Positions 12,361 through 24,345 of a DNA stretch of 64,000 nucleotides are shown piece after piece. The notes under the pieces were generated by a model that was given only the letters and a program-made list of their open reading frames with translations, was not told the DNA's origin and did no database searches. The first letter of the stretch is position 1. Each line of letters starts with the position of its first letter. The stretch covers positions 28,992,162 to 29,056,161 of the forward strand of contig OU612067.1 of the NCBI GenBank assembly GCA_914767715.1, written 5' to 3'. Position numbers and translations under genes: made by a program. Source of the DNA: Membranipora membranacea. Its lineage: Eukaryota > Bryozoa > Gymnolaemata > Cheilostomatida > Membraniporidae.

Positions 12361-12708
12361 AAATAAAATAAGGGTAAAAGACTGACCATAAAGGCCCACA
12401 ATCCTCTACATTTTTTAGATTAGCTCAAAAGATGAAAATTTCATTGGATTTTAAATTTGCTGAACTAAAATTTCCCAAATAAAATAAGGGTAAATGACTG
12501 ACCATAAAGGCCCACAATCCTCTAGCTTTTTTAGATTAGCTCAAAAGATGAAAATTTCATTGGATTTTAAATTTGCTGAACTAAAATTTCCCAAATAAAA
12601 TAAGGGTAAAAGACTGACCATAAAGGCCCACGATCCTCTAGCTTTTTTAGATTAGCTCACAAGATGAAAATTTCATTAAATTTTAAATTTGCTGAACTAA
12701 AATTTCCC
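12361..12708. repeat. Tandem triplication of a 116-bp unit
   Basis: Units start at 12361, 12477 and 12593, each beginning AAATAAAATAAGGGTAAA and ending with CTAAAATTTCCC. They differ by only a few bases, while copy A has a single more diverged unit at about 5019-5140. The amplification therefore happened after the two large copies separated. Confidence 0.9.
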
Positions 12709-13995
12709 AAATATTAGTCCCCTAATCAAATTGTAAGGTTTTGCAAAGTTGTTAATGATAGCATATATAAGGGTTTTCAAAAAATATATACGGCGATAAT
12801 TATAACTGTTTTACTATTCTTGGCCTACCAAGACAGGCTAGGATAAAGGGTGAAAATTGAAAATTATGAGTACTAGCAGTTGGACTCTATTTTCTCTCTG
12901 TGTATTCAGTTTTAAACATTAGGCAGTTGCAGACAGATAAAATGCTTCAGAGTTTCCTACCTAAGAAAATTTACTTCAGACGAAACGTTACAGATTTTAG
13001 TCCTGGCCAATTTTAACGATATGAATGAGGTACAAGATGATGAGGGAACAAACTTGTACTATATATATGACTGGTAAGCAATTCTATAGATCAAATGATC
13101 GGATTTGATATACGATACACAAGGGTCAAGGCAACTTGCCTGTGTTATAATAACTGTGTCTCTTGACTTGTAGTGACCGCTGAGTGGCTTTCGGGTTCAC
13201 CATACTAAGATTCAATTGATAGTAAACTACAACAATGCAGAACGAAAACTAAATGTGTACTGAGCTTGGTTTTCAAGCTTTAGTTGGCAAAATACCCACA
13301 AAATTAAAACTTATTCAATGAACATTGGTGTTTCCCGTCATTGGGTCACATGTTTGTCGGCTGGAATGATGAGATGCAATTAATTCAGTAAAATGCTGGA
13401 CAAAGCCTTAATTTTTTTACACTCGAATCACTGTTTTTCATACATCGGATAGCACAATATTGTTGTGTCATTAGGAATGCACTAAATCAGGGGGACCACT
13501 GAGTCTGTATCAAATAGGCAATAGTTCCAATAAAGAATAATCAATTATGTTTATGGTTGATATCACGTCAAAGCAAATAATTGATGTAGCATCAATGATT
13601 TGGCATTGTCTCGGAAATCATATAGATAAAAGGAGTCTAATTTTATTTGAAATTAATTGTTTGTTGATAGTTGATAATAGCTTGTGAATTGCACAGCAAA
13701 ATTAACCAAAAGCCACGAGGCAGGCGCAGTACACATGGGTAAGCTTAAAGACTTACTTTGAGACTGCTATTTTGTATCACATCTTGTTCTCCATATTCGA
13801 TTCTCTCATGTGAGCTATTTCCAGCTTAAGAATCCTGATATTGAGGAAGCTATGGTTTCTCAAACTTTCGAGGTGATGACCATCAATCAGCATTGGGAAC
13901 CAGAGGTCAATGCCTGTGTTACATCACAACGCTCCATACTTATTATGATATATTATACTAATAATTCCACAGATAAGATAATTATCAAAATGTTA

Positions 13996-14075
13996 TGGGT
14001 CTAAGTTGGTTTCGAACCCAGGTTCTCAAACATGGCCCAGCGAGCAATACCTCTTAGAGTGACCTATATTTTCTA
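13996..14075 (-). repeat. tRNA-like fragment in copy B
   Basis: On the minus strand it reads AGGTATTGCTCGCTGGGCC then a B-box-like GGGTTCGAAACC, which resembles the 3' half of a tRNA or tRNA-derived SINE. The A box is poor. In copy A the B-box part is deleted (about 6400). Confidence 0.3.
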
Positions 14076-14773
14076 AACACCCAGGGAGCTGGACCTTGTG
14101 GTGCGATGGTAGCAGCGTTGCCTGCTGGTTCAATAGACCAGGGTTTGAGAGCCTCCTGCACCCGCATCTTGAACATCATCTCATATAAAAAAGTAGTCTC
14201 AAACCAAAACTTTAAATGCTCTTGGAAAAGTTTCCCAGTCGTGAAATCCAGTCTCCACAATTAAGGTTCTGTCCATTGTTATGTAATTTATTTGATTATG
14301 CGATACAATCCTGCAAATTCCATTGATCGGTACAGAAAATAATATACGTAAAAGAAACACCAAGCCCAGTTTGATAAATCAAAATCAAAATCAACCCAAT
14401 ACTATTAAAAACAACTCAAAGCTCCATTTCCCAAGCCATTTTTACAATGTTGTCAATTCAAATCCCAGCTAGGTTGTCATTAATCAAATTATTTAAGTTT
14501 TGGACCACCATTGTACAGTATGGTGCACAGGCTAAACCATGCAAATGAAGGCATGTTCATGCATCAATAACATATTTGTAAGTGGGGATGTAAACACAGG
14601 CAATATGTCCTCTCTGGTCTGATAGGCTGTTGGATGGGAAAAAGCGACAATGCAAGGTCACCGGAAGTTACTTGAAGATATGGTTGAAATAAAATTAAAT
14701 TACTAATATACTTAATTTATCAACTTTCAGGATAGGAACATCTGACATGGTATTGGCTTTCTCCCTCCAACCA

Positions 14774-14813
14774 GCCAATCAGAGCCAATAAATTGGCTAG
14801 GATGATATATAAG
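14774..14813 (+). promoter_or_regulatory. CCAAT and TATA promoter elements of the pentraxin gene
   Basis: Two CCAAT boxes (GCCAATCAG at 14774 and GCCAATA at 14784), an inverted ATTGG at 14793 and a TATATAAG box at 14806-14813 lie 56-95 bp upstream of the proposed start codon. The spacing suits a strong core promoter with a short 5' UTR. Confidence 0.65.
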
Positions 14814-14868
14814 CAGACTATACTCCTGTCAAGTGCATAATCTTGTCAAAGGAAGAGACATTAGAACA

Positions 14869-17800
14869 ATGGTTGGTTACTCGATACACTACTTCTTCTA
14901 CAGTGAAATTCTTCTAACATTGTAAAAACATTAATTTTAATATTTTGTGATTACTTTAATGGTATCTATATTATTTTTTGAGAAAACATTTTTTGAATAA
15001 GAAACAAAAATGTGTGACACCATAAACATGATTGAATGGTTACAGATTATTTTTATAGCATTTAAAATTGAAATAAATTGTTTGATGAATCGTTTATGCT
15101 CATAAATTTTATTGTATGTTCACTATTATTGACGATGATTGTTACGCTGAATTGATCAATTTTTGAATAGTTCTGCTCTTTTTATTTCAGGCGACCCTCG
15201 GTATTGATCTCAAGTACCTGCTGCTATTTATCATAGTGTTCTCCACAGCTGAAGGTAAGAAAGATGCCCGACAATGGCCAAAGAAAATCAGTGGTCTCAC
15301 TCATCCTTTTCTCTAGATGCTTCATTTTGATTAATGATTACGTTCTCATGATAATTCAACATTCTCTCACGCACAAGGTTTAAGCACAGGTTCATGCTTC
15401 ATGGTTGTATGGAATGATTGTACAACAAATTTAGTTGGAAAATTAATTGTCAAAATTAAAATTGGCAGGACCGCCAGGTTGAACACTTTATAATGCAATG
15501 ACAGAATGAAAGGTCTCCCTCTCCCGCGAAGTTTTTTTCAGAGTGATAGAAGTGTTGGACAGTGAACTTTCATATGTTGTGTGTGATATATGCTATGAAT
15601 TCTCGAGTTAAATAATAGGTTGCAACAAGCGGAGCAAAACATTTACATAGGGTTTACCTTTAACTTGATGGCTGAATACCTTTAAGCCGCTCCAGTAGCA
15701 TGCAATACTGGCGCAGTTTTTGTTCAAACCGAAGGAAGGGATTATTATGTTCATTGCCAATTGTTAGAATTATGTAATCCGGCTACACTATCAAATGTGA
15801 GGCAAATAACTTCAATTCTAGAGAGTCCAAACCAGTAAAAACAACAGCAAGTTGCTTCCAATGTATTTTCCAGGCAAAATAAGCTTACTTCCAAGGTATA
15901 TTCGATCATGGAATATAGTTCTGCGGTCCTTGTAACCTTTTCCTTCCTGTTTTGACTTTTTATTGATTAACTACAGCCTCGCCATGCAGTTGCTCAGCAC
16001 ATGGGAACACATATATTCCAGTCAGCGGATGCTCTGAATATACACAGAATGGAATGCTGCAAGAATGTCCTGATGACTTACTTTTTGATACTAATATTTG
16101 CTCTTGCAACTGGATCTCAGCTGTGGAGTGTCAAGAAGGGTGTGACGGTAAGTAATTAGTTATTGTGTTATCCTTTTTTTAGAAGCAGTAAAAGCTCTTT
16201 GATCTCCATCTACAATGGAGACGGCTGAGCCAAGAACTTCAATTCCATCTTGAATATGCAATGTGTTCTGAATGAGTGTGGATTACACCTGCTATTAGAT
16301 CAGAAAATACCTAAAAGTAAAAAATGCCAACCTTCATCAACAGAAAATTGCCACTATCATCAAAAGCAATATTTGATTTGATTGAATATGCTAACCACTT
16401 TTTTGACATCTCTTGATAGGAAAAGTTAATGGATACTGGGACCAGCAAAACATTCAAAACTATCTACAGGCTACTATACCAACTGAACAGACCGAACTTA
16501 CATTTTGTTTCTACTATAGACCAAACTCTCAGGGCTCTCTCCCTGCTGCTACTGACTCTTCTGAGGAGGCTTGGATAATGAGCATAGCCACCAAAAGTGA
16601 GTTTTCTTATCTAATGATATTCTATAATGATAATATTCATGGCTTTATGTTGCTATCAATAAGAGGTTTCTAAATGTTGTTCTCCACTTTCTGCATAATA
16701 AAGGCTCTAACATTAATCTAGGCCCTAGAACCCCTTACCCCTTACCATCAGATTGGTCTACGTTTTTGTAGAGGGCCTCCCTGTTTTGACTCACAACCCC
16801 CTCCAACAATGATTGTCAAGACAGGCTTGGTTTAATGTTTCCTTTCTACACCCACCACTCCACTCTCGACTCTAAGCAGCTCCTGTGCTAGGTTATAATT
16901 ATTGACAATGAGCTGCAACTTTGCTGCAATGTAGCGGGTTAGTTTTTGGGTATTGACAGAATATGGATTGGTATCAGAGCCTCGTGTACTCTATGTGTTT
17001 TTTAATGCAAAAATCATTATCAAAGGCAAATGTTAAGCTATCAACAAGTTTTATTGCTCTCATGTACCATCATATTTTTCAGAAAATGACAACAGTTTTA
17101 TAATTGGTATTAGAGACTTGCATCTTTACATGCATCTGGAGTCATCTGAGAATTGGGTTACCGATGGACTGGAAGCATTTACAGAACCTCACAGGCATTG
17201 TATTGTGTGGAAGAACAACGAGTACATGAAGGTATGTGAATAAGACTGTGAGCAGTAGAACACTGATGTGGTGAGAGAAAGGTTTACAACAAACGCAGGC
17301 TGGGTGATTGCCTATGGGTATGTGAATCTTTGTGTTCATTTGATATCACTTTTGAGGGATATATTTTCCTACAGGCTTCAGGGAGTAGCAAAACAAATTG
17401 AATAGAAAAATCAGCATCTGCGACACGGTAAACAATAATATACATCATCAACTCCTTGTCTAACACAGCATGAAAAGATAGTTGGTCACTAACTATTTTT
17501 AGAAATTAGGTCTATACTGTTTTTCTTTTACGCAGTGGTTCTATGATCAGAATACGTCTGGAAAAGTAAAATTGGTAGCGGAAGTTGGCGATTCCGGTTT
17601 GAATTCTATCCCAGCAGGTAGCTCCATTACAATCCTCAATGAACAAGACAATGAAGGTATGAGTGTTACTTGCTATCTGATTCAAAATACAGTGACATTA
17701 TCTCAGATTTTTGTGAAACTTCTTAGTGATGAGACATGCATGACAGTTGTGTACAGCTCCTTGATTCTAGTCAAACTTTACCCCATATCCTGAATGTTAA

Positions 17801-18077
17801 TTTTCATAAGTGTTCATATATCAATGTTCATATATCATGAGTGTTTATTTTACAATTACTAACCATGTTTAATTTTCCCGAAGGAGGTGGAATCGAGACT
17901 TATCAGATGATGCCAGGACTGGTTGCAGATTTTCAAATCTGGAGCCGTGCACTCAACAATGATGAGGTGACTGATATCGGGTGTGGTGAGAGAGGGGACC
18001 TGCTCACATTTGATCAGTTTGAGATTGTTGGTCAACAGAAAATGGAGGGAGGCAGTGCATTCCATTGTGATCTTTAG
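14869..18077 (+). CDS. Secreted CBM14-pentraxin protein
   Basis: Seven coding exons: 14869-14871 (ATG only), 15191-15254, 15977-16147, 16420-16596, 17083-17231, 17536-17656 and 17884-18077, giving 292 residues. All phases agree. Residues 1-23 (MATLGIDLKYLLLFIIVFST) form a signal peptide. Residues ~24-79 have peritrophin-A (chitin-binding) spacing: CSCSAHGNTYIPVSGC, ECPDDLLFDTNICSCNW, VEC. From ~82 on is a pentraxin domain. It has the disulfide pair (LTFCFYY and HCIVW, a degenerate H-x-C-x-x-W signature), the calcium-site motif NEQDNEGGGI (canonical E-Q-D kept) and VADFQIWSRALNNDEV. Pentraxins are secreted, calcium-dependent pattern-recognition lectins; CBM14 binds chitin. Binding of chitinous surfaces or microbes is inferred. 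The ATG|GT split of the start codon is the least certain part, but exon 2 has no ATG and this choice gives a signal peptide. Confidence 0.85.
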
Positions 18078-18810
18078 TCAGTCTTTACTGCCCTATGTGG
18101 TAAGAGTTCTATGTTGATTGCTCTTAGATGAGTTAGCGCGACCTGCTTGTTCATAAAAATTCTCACCCATTCATGAAACGTTGATAAACATTGTGAGTGA
18201 TTGGTTTGTCTAACTTAAAGACCAAGTGAGCCAGAATAGCCAGCAAAGTGATAGCGCTGATTAGCCGCAAATAAAATTCTACAAAGATATCTCATAAAAC
18301 TTGACAAAAGCATATATTTATGTAAAGATCTAGAACTTCCACCGCTAGTAATCTAAAAGAAGACCACCACCAGATAAACAGCACAATGGAACAATGTTAT
18401 GCCAGCACAACCATAAACCACATCATTTATGACAAAAAAAAAACATATTTTTTAACCAGAAATATATGAATCACAAATCCTGGTGTCATAAAAGATGACA
18501 ACAAACAACATTTTTTGATTCTTCATATAATTCATGTTATGAGTTTACCCTTAGACATTGGTTTTTTACATGCTGCTGTAGAGTGAGAGCGATTTAAAAA
18601 CTCCACCATTCATAGAATGATTCAATGTACTGATTTCTCTATTTCAGACACAGAGAATGAATCGAATTCAACGACCGGTGAAACCGATATGAAATTTTAT
18701 GTTTTTTGCCGGTGACAATTATGTCTTGTTCAACCTCATACTTGGGAAAAAATTTGAATGCTTCAACTGTCTTTTGTCTTATTGTCAAATAAATAAATGT
18801 TTTGTTCTGC
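18078..18810 (+). other. 3' UTR of the pentraxin gene with an intron and poly(A) signal
   Basis: Twenty-three bases after the stop there is a strong donor, TATGTG|GTAAGA (intron from 18101). A good acceptor CTCTATTTCAG lies at about 18648, then AAATAAATAAATG near 18788 as polyadenylation signal. This suggests the 3' UTR is spliced and the transcript ends near 18810. Splicing downstream of a stop codon could make it a target of nonsense-mediated decay rules, but the stop-to-donor distance is short. Confidence 0.45.
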
Positions 18811-19029
18811 AGAAGAAAATCCAATCTCTCTATGTTGGCATAATATGCCATCAAATAAACGGTTGTATGAGGCTGCTTAAGGGCTATAGTAGCGCCTCCT
18901 TATATTTGGTTTCGTAATGAAGATCTCACTCGTAATTAGAGCACTGTGCTACCCTGTTTAATGGCCTTTGAACCAGGGGCGTATATGCTAAAAAAATTCA
19001 CTTACTGACTTTTTAGAGATAAGCATAAT

Positions 19030-19068
19030 GATCGGGCGCAGCCCGATCCACACGCTGTAGGCGTGGCG
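19030..19068. repeat. GC-rich double hairpin
   Basis: GATCGGGCGCAGCCCGATC (19030-19048) is a near-perfect stem with a GCA-type loop. It is followed by CACGC-TGTAG-GCGTG (19051-19065) and then a G-rich stretch. This is a sharp GC island in AT-rich DNA, of the kind left by small GC-cluster or foldback elements. Confidence 0.7.
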
Positions 19069-19234
19069 GGGAGGGTGTGGGAGGGGCGTTTAAGCAATTT
19101 TTGCATATCGGTAGCAAAATAGTGCAAGCAGAGAGGTATTTCAATAGCTCACTGAGCTGTTGGGTACTTTCAGAAAACAACTCAATAGCAGCAGAAGTTT
19201 ACGGTAAAAATGCTCCAGTTATAAAGCACCCATT

Positions 19235-19352
19235 TGAAAAAAAGCTGACCCTGATGGGATTCGTACCCACAACAATCTCATTGACAGTGATTATTTGGCA
19301 GGCGCTCTACACACTGAGCTATTCAGCCATTCACGGAAACCGTGGGCCGTGA
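19235..19352 (-). repeat. tRNA-derived SINE or tRNA pseudogene
   Basis: On the minus strand: GCTGAATAGCTCAGTGTGTA then GAGCG (A box, D arm), and GTGGGTACGAATCCCAT (T arm and B box). The ends GCTGA and TCAGC can pair like an acceptor stem. The region between the D and T arms is too long for a normal tRNA and no clean anticodon arm forms. It most likely is a pol III promoter-bearing SINE head. Confidence 0.65.
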
Positions 19353-20260
19353 TTGCTAATATACGCCACATCTTTGAACACAGTTGAAACTGCTAGCTTG
19401 ACTTGACAGAAAATCTCTCACACTTTTTTTATAAATTCCTAAAGATGTCCCCTTGTTGAAGCTCTATCAGATATGATTATGTATGAAATGCTCTAATGAT
19501 AGATTGATCATAGTCACCTGAAGTTCTCAAATCTTTTTTTGAAAATATGATTATCGGCGTATGATTCACCATGTTCTTCAGGACCCCAGCAATTATCACA
19601 AAGCCACCTGCACCCAACAGAAATTAAATGCCTGACACCAATATACTTTCTTTTGGGCAGTTAGAACATTCAGTGGATTTGGAATAAATATGATCATTCT
19701 TAACCCATTACAAAAACGCTTCTTGGTGACAATCACTGAAAAGAAAATTGGGATACTTAACCACAGTGTTATTTTTGAGTAGATTTTGTTGATCAGCACA
19801 AAAATTCAATAACTTCTAGTTAAAACATCTCCTTTTGAGTTCAATGGAAGTTTTTCAGTCATTTTAGGAAAACAATATGATAAGGCTGGCTAATTCTCTA
19901 TCAATTATTCAATCTATCTATCAAGAGGCAACCAGACAACACAAACCGGTTGTTTCAAATGTACTTCCTTTTTAATTTCGCATTCTGTAAAAATGCATGA
20001 GCTGATCTGAGGAGTAGTTGTGTGAGGAATGGAAAAGAAAGTAGGATAAGTTAAGATGGATATGGTTCCCGCATATACTTATGAAGTATATGCTGTGAGG
20101 AACGGAAAAGGAAATAGGGGGGTAAGGAAGTTACTCTGAATAACTCCAAGTTCCAACACGTAATTTAATGAGTTTAGCTATCTTTGTGTATTCAATTTTG
20201 AGTTGTTTGCTCCTTCTATAAAATCTATGAATGAATATCTCGATGACGTAATTCAGGTTC

Positions 20261-20283
20261 TGTGTGTGTGTGTGTGTGTGTGT
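20261..20283. repeat. (GT)n microsatellite
   Basis: About eleven uninterrupted TG dinucleotides. Confidence 0.95.
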
Positions 20284-20858
20284 AAATTTGGTAGCACTCA
20301 ATTAACCACATGTGTCAATTAACCTTGGCAAAATTTCAAGAGACGAACAGCTGGCTTCCCTTTCCAGGTTTAGAGAAACCCTTAGAATTGTTTATAAGTC
20401 TGACCACTCTTGAACTAAGGAGAAGTTGGCTCCTTAGTCATTCAAAGGGCAGCTCCTGCCAATAAACCGCAGGTATCCCTAAATTGGGCTAGCAGAAAGC
20501 TTGTTATAAGCTTGAGACAATACTCATGCACCACAAAGCGATTGATAACTGTATGTGGTTTATGAACTCGTGGCTATAATAAATATTAGCCTGTGGTTCG
20601 TAGTTTGATATATATATTGCGTAGTTATCTATAAATAATCTCACTTGTTTGTGGAGATTTAAATTCCAACAAGGTTGTTGGACTTTGTTTAGTGCCTGGA
20701 AGTCCAATTAGGTGACACCGGCAGTTGTATTAGAATCACAGGCCTTGTAACCAATTGATAGGTTACAGACTTCAATTCACTTCTCTGTCTGGAATGAGAA
20801 TAGCTCTAGGTCGCTTCAAATTTGGCTTTAATTTTAGCTCGATACTTTAATTGACCTA

Positions 20859-21092
20859 TCACAATTCTAATTCAAAGTATCTTTAACTACTCAAAGATAA
20901 TAAAATTCTTGATGCTTATAGAGTGATAATTTTACAAGGTCAAAGGCTGCGCTAAAGACTCTTGATGATATATTCGACTTTTCACAATTCTAGTTCAAAG
21001 TATCTTTGACTACTCAAAGATAATAAAATTCTTGATGCTTTATTAGAATGATAATTTTGCAAGGTCAAAGACTGTGTTAATGACTCTTGAAT
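20859..21092. repeat. Tandem duplication, ~123-bp period
   Basis: TCACAATTCTARTTCAAAGT then ATCTTTRACTACTCAAAGAT, AATAAAATTCTTGATGCTT, GATAATTTTRCAAGGTCAAA and GACTCTTGA occur at 20859 and again from 20982, with about ten differences. No coding content. Confidence 0.9.
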
Positions 21093-22824
21093 CCTGATAC
21101 TCGGTGGTTGTTTACAACTCAATAATTTAATCAAGCGGATGCTTAGTTGAGGTCAATACAACTATTTATTTTGTTCTAAATTTAGAAGTGAATACAAAAT
21201 GTCAATTTAAAAATGTAGAAGTATAAAATTATTAATAAAAAAAATGATAATAATCCTTTTCAAAATAAAATATAATTACCAATGTATCCTGTCGTCCTCT
21301 TGCTTATAATATATCCAGTCTCCAAAGTATGAATAATCCAGAGTAAAAATAATTCATGGTAAAATTAATTCTCAAAATATTTTATCTGAATTAAAATCAG
21401 ATTTATATAAAAATATGAAATGCTCTTCTACATGTTTTCTACTGCTATAATATGGTTTTGTATCCGGTGAGCACTTGTCTTTTTTCATTGAATTTTCCTC
21501 CTTTTATACTCTCCGGTGGTGCTTGCTGAAATCTTGCATCATTCCAAGACTCTTATTTTTCATCTCTGTGCTGTTTCATCGCGGGTGTGGTGCTGTTTTC
21601 CCTGTAAAAAGATGTTTTGCTCTCAGTCTTTCTTACATCATTGATAGCATGATTGCACCTTATGTGGAAATTGTACATAAGATAATCTCATTGGCTTAAG
21701 CACTATGACATATAGTCTATTTTAAGCCAAAGCATCATATTTGCTTAAAATAATTATGATACGCAGTCTATTTTAAGCCAAACATTCTCATTGGCTGTCT
21801 TCACTTTGAGACAGTGGAATTTCCAGTGTCCTATAATAATATGTGATCCAGTAAAGTCAGGAGTTATCCTGCATTATAAAAGGGGAAGACAACTTGAGAA
21901 ACAGCACTTAATGGAACTGATATCTAGCTTGTACTGCTGCTGTCATGATAGCTAATAGTGAATGAATATGTGATGCAAGATTCAGTTCAGTGTCAATTAT
22001 AAAGAGCAATTATTTGCCATTTACCATGGATGTCATTTGTAAAGGCTGTTCTATATTCTAGCTGAGCTAATGGCATCTGCGGTAACCAAGTGTGGCTGTC
22101 ATTGATTATCATGATTATATAGTTTGATGTCAAAACAAAAAGGAAAAAGGAAGGGTGTGAGGTTAACGTTTATTATTTTATAACGAAATATATGTAGAGA
22201 AAATCAAAGAAAGCGTAATGTTTATAATAATTAAAGCTGGGCTAAGCTTGGAGCTGTTTTACTTTTTTCTGTGCTGACAGTTGCAGACAAAACAAGTCTA
22301 GCTTCTCGCGCAGTTAAAATTCACTACCTAGATATTAAAGCTGAGATCCTAAACAAACAAATTGATCTATGGTGATCATGACGGACCTTATCAAGGACAC
22401 AAAACCATGCTCCTATTGTGTGAAAGCTTTTCTTTCCTGGGCTGGATTCGTATTGATAAAAAATAGAACGGAGCAATGTCATACATTCAATCTAAGACTA
22501 ATAACAAGTAATGTTGTGGTTTGAGTAGTTTCTTCACCTGAGTTCAGAGTTCTAAACGCATAAGAGCTAAGATAATAAACTAGTCTAGCAGGTAAACACC
22601 TTGAGCTATAATCGTGATGTTTTTGTTGACCAGGAGTTGTTGCGCGTAAATAATAATGTGTATAACTCTTATATAATAGTCACAGCTGTATAACACCAGT
22701 TTTCACATGTATCTACATGTTCAAATATCAGGTGGTCAAAATAACATATCACACCTCATTTCATTTGATTTGTCTCTTTATGTCAAGTTATTCTTATGAG
22801 TCTGTGTCTACGACTACCTCAATC

Positions 22825-22853
22825 AATGAACTAAACCTTTAGTTTAGTTCATT
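22825..22853. repeat. Perfect 12-bp-arm palindrome
   Basis: AATGAACTAAAC, loop CTTTA, GTTTAGTTCATT. CCTCAATCAAT-like sequence flanks it on both sides (22817 and 22855), so part of it may be a duplicated and inverted piece. Confidence 0.85.
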
Positions 22854-23574
22854 GCCTCAATCAATAGGTCTTCTATGACTGTCATTAGTCATGGTTTGGA
22901 TATTATTTCTTGAGCGATTGAGAAACCTGCTTATAAAAGTCCTGATGTCAGCAGCCATTCATATCAAATTAGGCTATTAGTTTATGTTTTATTGGGTCGC
23001 AAAATCAAGTATCATTAAAACCAAGGAGTAGTCTTTTCTCCTCGCTATAACACTTAGATTGCACAAATACTTCTTATCCTATATTTGGAGTTGTGTCACC
23101 AAAGAAGCAATCATAAAACAAGGTCGAGATGGATTCACTAGAGCAATCGACAAATAAACTAATGAGAGGGGATATTGCAAAGTTATTCACCAATCAGATA
23201 CATCTGTAGGCTAGTTTGTTGAAAAGTGCATCTATTCCAGGCTTCAGTTGCAGGTGCTTGCAGTCAGTGTCAAAAGTGAGTGGGAACTGGTGGAAACTTT
23301 TGGAAACAGAATATCCACAAAGAAACAGAGGTAACCCTAGGAACACAGATCCCACTGATTCTTGGCAAAAACTGTCTGACATTGTCACTTTTTGACCAGA
23401 TATCAATTATGTGATCAATCATACTACTAGTACTACTGAAATCTGTACAGTGTTTCTGTATATTATGTCATGTCATGTTCAACATGTATAAATTTGCATA
23501 ATTGGGGATATAAATATATTGCAAATGAATTCCCTCTCCCTGTGGACCATGACATAAGAAGTCCATTTCTGTAT

Positions 23575-23652
23575 GGGCAGTAGCTAGTAGTCTAGTAGTC
23601 TGTATAGTCATAGGACTGCCGCAGTCCTATGATGGGCAGTAGCTAGTAGTTT
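23575..23652. repeat. Direct repeats around a small palindrome
   Basis: GGGCAGTAGCTAGTAGT occurs twice (about 23575 and 23635). Between the copies lies the palindrome TCATAGGACTG-CCG-CAGTCCTATGA. Confidence 0.8.
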
Positions 23653-23659
23653 TATGAAA

Positions 23660-23748
23660 GGGGGCAGGCAGGCTGTCGGGGGGGAGGGGTGGTTGTGGTA
23701 GGGATTCTCCCTAACCCCAACGACCCAACCCAACAGCCTGCCCATGCT
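23660..23748. repeat. G-rich foldback element, copy 1
   Basis: The left end GGGCAGGCAGGCTGTCGGGG pairs with the right end CAACAGCCTGCCC. The interior is a G-run on the left and C-rich on the right (CCCTAACCCCAACGACCCAA). It resembles the element at 37242-37308 in ends and composition. Confidence 0.6.
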
Positions 23749-23751
23749 AGG

Positions 23752-23860
23752 GTTTGTTGGTGCAGCCAATGCTGCATGCTTAGACATATTTTAGGTGCTT
23801 AGTCCAATCCAAAAGAAACAATTCGGCATTGAGTGCTGTAACACATGTCTTACCAAACAG
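23752..23860. repeat. Dispersed repeat, copy 1
   Basis: GGGTTTGTTGGTGCAGCC, TGCTTAGACATATTTTAGGT and CTTAGTCCAATCCAAA match the copy at 24652-24745 in the same orientation. Confidence 0.75.
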
Positions 23861-24317
23861 CACCTCCCACATGTCTTACAACGCCCCAGCTACGGTTTTT
23901 AGTGCTTGTTTAGAACTGCATTCATTTTTGTAATGCAGTAACATGACCACTTTGGCAGCCGTTGACCTAGAATGTAGGGAAAACCCACAAAGAAAAAGAA
24001 CAAAATCCACTTAGACCTCTGGTAACAGGTAGTAGTAGCAAGGCGTAAACTTTTGCTGCTCTTGTTAGTAGCATGTCTCTTGTGCTCCTAGGGTTTACTT
24101 ACAGATCTCACCTAGCATAAATAAAGCTAAATAATATTGTGACCCATTAAAAAATTCAGTAGTCGCAGGAGTCAAGGAACGAAGCGCAAAAACCCTCTGA
24201 CCCTTCTAACCTGGCCTAAAATGACAAGCGAAGGTGGTCATTATTTTCATTTGTACATTGGGCTTGGTTTCTGTTATCTATTGACCTTAATTGTGCTTGA
24301 GCAAAAATATGCTGCAC

Positions 24318-24345
24318 AAGGCCCACAGGTCTACCTGTGGGCTTG
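24318..24345. repeat. Perfect hairpin
   Basis: GCCCACAGGT-CT-ACCTGTGGGC at 24321-24342, with AAG/CTT extending the stem after a mismatch. Confidence 0.85.

Larger units (their letters stand above)
8992..14453. repeat. Copy B of the ~5 kb duplicated unit
   Basis: Direct-orientation match to 2008-6874, offset by 6984 bp at the start. Relative to copy A it lacks the 2213-2637 insertion. The middle of the reverse transcriptase (3345-3720 of copy A) is replaced by 1.9 kb of unrelated sequence (9913-11828). The stretch matching 4240-4985 of copy A, including the retroelement 3' tail, is missing, with the join at AAGTTGCTAAGTAA (about 12341-12354). Confidence 0.8.

Noticed and set aside
12361-12708. 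CRISPR-like regular repeats
   Set aside because: The units are contiguous 116-bp tandem copies with no spacers, in a eukaryotic genome.
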